Origin: Anaerolineaceae bacterium
GTDB lineage: Bacteria > Chloroflexota > Anaerolineae > Anaerolineales > Villigracilaceae
Reading direction: 5' to 3'
Length of the DNA stretch: 5,912 nucleotides
NCBI GenBank assembly: GCA_022181005.1
Contig: BQMV01000456.1
Location: 1 to 5,912, forward strand
Made by a program: the position numbers and the translations under genes. This document shows positions 4,930 to 5,912 of the stretch, piece by piece. Below the pieces are notes generated by a model that was not told the origin of the DNA, did no database searches, and worked only from the letters and a program-made list of their open reading frames with translations. Numbering within the stretch: the stretch's first letter is position 1; every line of letters begins with the position of its first letter.

Positions 4930-5912
4930 GTGAGGGGCAAGAGCAAGATTCTTTTATTGTTATTACTTGTATTCGCAGTGCTTGACATCGCGTGGCTCGC
5001 GCTCCTCGTCCCCTTTAGCGCCTCTACAGAACTCCCTGATTATGAGTACCGCGTGAGCACGCTCCGAGCCAACTGGTATCTCCTCGCCAATGGGTATCGT
5101 CACAAGTACGGCGGGGTGCGTATCACACTCACGAGCGAGGCGCAGTCGGGATATCGCCACACGGGCAAGGGGGATATGGTGTTCCAGAGTGTCTCGGCAG
5201 TCACAGAAGGAGATAACCTCGATATGAGGGTGCAGTATGACCCTGTGCAAATCGCCAACTATCAGAGCGGCAAGGTGAGCGGTAGCTATACCCGTGACCT
5301 GTATATGTATCTCTGCCTTGCGATGCAGGGCGATAATCCAGAGGTGGCTGAGTGCTACGAGCGGGCGGATGAGCAGATCGCCAGAGAGCGCTGGCTACCT
5401 GGGGAGGCGGCGAGAGTGGTGCGATATGGAGAGACTGGGTGGCGGATAGTGGGACGGATACACGCACAGTCGTGCGTGGGGTCAATACAGTGTGGCGGAA
5501 TTACAACGGCAGGGTATTGTTCAACTGATAGTAATAAAAGCTGTACTGACGATACCCAATGTAAGCCTGGTACTTGTATCGGCGGCGGGCAATCGCGTTG
5601 CGACACCTCGCTCAACCCGATCAACTGCAAGACGCTCACCGACCAAAACTCGTGTCAGACACAGGGCTACGTGAGCAACTGCGCGCTCGGGTGTAATACC
5701 TCGGCAGAGAACTTTTGTAGCTGGGGCGGGTCGGGCGGCGGCGGGTCGGGAGGCGGCGGATCGTCGTGCCCGGGGGAGTGCAGGCAGGGGTCGGCGTGCG
5801 GGGCGGGGTACTCGTCGGCGACTGGCTGCTCGGTGGCAGGGCCAGGCGGTGGGTGCAAGACCAACCAGGTCTGCTGTAGCGCTAACGCGTGCGGGGGCGC
5901 GGGCGGCGGGTG
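4930..5912 (+). CDS. Membrane-anchored cysteine-rich surface protein with Gly/Ser linkers, N-terminal part
   Basis: An open frame of 327 codons continues past the right edge. The N-terminus (RGKSKILLLLLLVFAVLDIAWLALLVPF) is a signal anchor or signal peptide, with a basic start and a hydrophobic core at about 7-29. Residues 33-180 form a folded domain I do not recognise. From C182 onward there are 20 cysteines in about 140 residues, including CSTDSNKSCTDDTQCKPGTC (197-216), which resembles loose cysteine-rich repeats of secreted bacterial proteins. A Gly/Ser linker at 266-278 leads to a second cysteine module (280-321) with a CC pair, and then glycine-rich sequence again at the edge. This suggests disulfide-stabilised modules joined by flexible linkers outside the cell. 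The GTG at 4930 is chosen because a TAG at 4918 blocks an earlier start and the hydrophobic helix follows directly. GAGAGG touches the start codon, closer than normal for a ribosome binding site. It follows the lipoprotein by 40 bases with no terminator. GAG dominates glutamate codons. Confidence 0.8.
   Translation, partial: MRGKSKILLLLLLVFAVLDIAWLALLVPFSASTELPDYEYRVSTLRANWYLLANGYRHKYGGVRITLTSEAQSGYRHTGKGDMVFQSVSAVTEGDNLDMRVQYDPVQIANYQSGKVSGSYTRDLYMYLCLAMQGDNPEVAECYERADEQIARERWLPGEAARVVRYGETGWRIVGRIHAQSCVGSIQCGGITTAGYCSTDSNKSCTDDTQCKPGTCIGGGQSRCDTSLNPINCKTLTDQNSCQTQGYVSNCALGCNTSAENFCSWGGSGGGGSGGGGSSCPGECRQGSACGAGYSSATGCSVAGPGGGCKTNQVCCSANACGGAGGG
5725..5763 (+). repeat. Short tandem repeat encoding a (Gly)4-Ser linker
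   Basis: Two imperfect 15-base units (5734-5748 and 5749-5763), each encoding GGGGS, follow a GGS triplet set. They separate two cysteine-rich modules of the surface protein. The units differ at two third-codon positions (GGC/GGA and GGG/GGA), so the protein linker is kept while the DNA has drifted. Confidence 0.7.

Noticed and set aside
5667..5864. Minus-strand Pro-rich open frame
   Set aside because: It is the antisense reading of the Gly/Ser and Cys-rich coding region; the proline runs simply mirror glycine codons.

Overview
The window looks like chromosomal DNA from a Chloroflexota bacterium, most likely of the Anaerolineae type. This is inferred from style, not from a marker gene. The clues are a lipoprotein whose lipobox runs straight into a Thr/Pro/Ser linker, a sensor protein with a seven-helix N-terminal domain, TATAAT-like boxes placed very close to start codons, and a PSP1/RicT protein next to metallohydrolases. 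No rRNA, tRNA, CRISPR array or mobile-element gene was seen, and no stretch over about 100 bases lacks a gene.

Left part (1-3757), all on the minus strand and read right to left: a RicT/PSP1-family protein (3757-2825) overlaps by 8 bases with a PIG-L/LmbE zinc deacetylase (2832-2104). A 91-base gap carrying a TATAAT box leads to an M20-family amidohydrolase (2012-822). A 66-base gap then leads to the N-terminal part of a 7TM sensor protein (755 to beyond base 1), cut by the window edge just as a PAS-like segment begins. These are ordinary cell-maintenance, metabolic and signalling genes. The first two are probably translated from one message.

Divergent control region (3758-3860): a TATAAT box only 7 bases from the ricT ATG suggests a leaderless transcript. 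A TAAAAT box on the plus strand serves the lipoprotein. Two inverted repeats lie between and over these promoters and could be operator sites.

Right part (3861-5912), plus strand: a 342-residue lipoprotein of unknown function is followed after 40 bases by the start of a membrane-anchored, very cysteine-rich protein with glycine/serine linkers, which runs out of the window. Both appear to act outside the cytoplasmic membrane. Both use GAG for glutamate far more than the amidohydrolase at left, hinting at a different origin or selection. This pair is the most novel-looking part of the window. I recognise no family for either globular domain.
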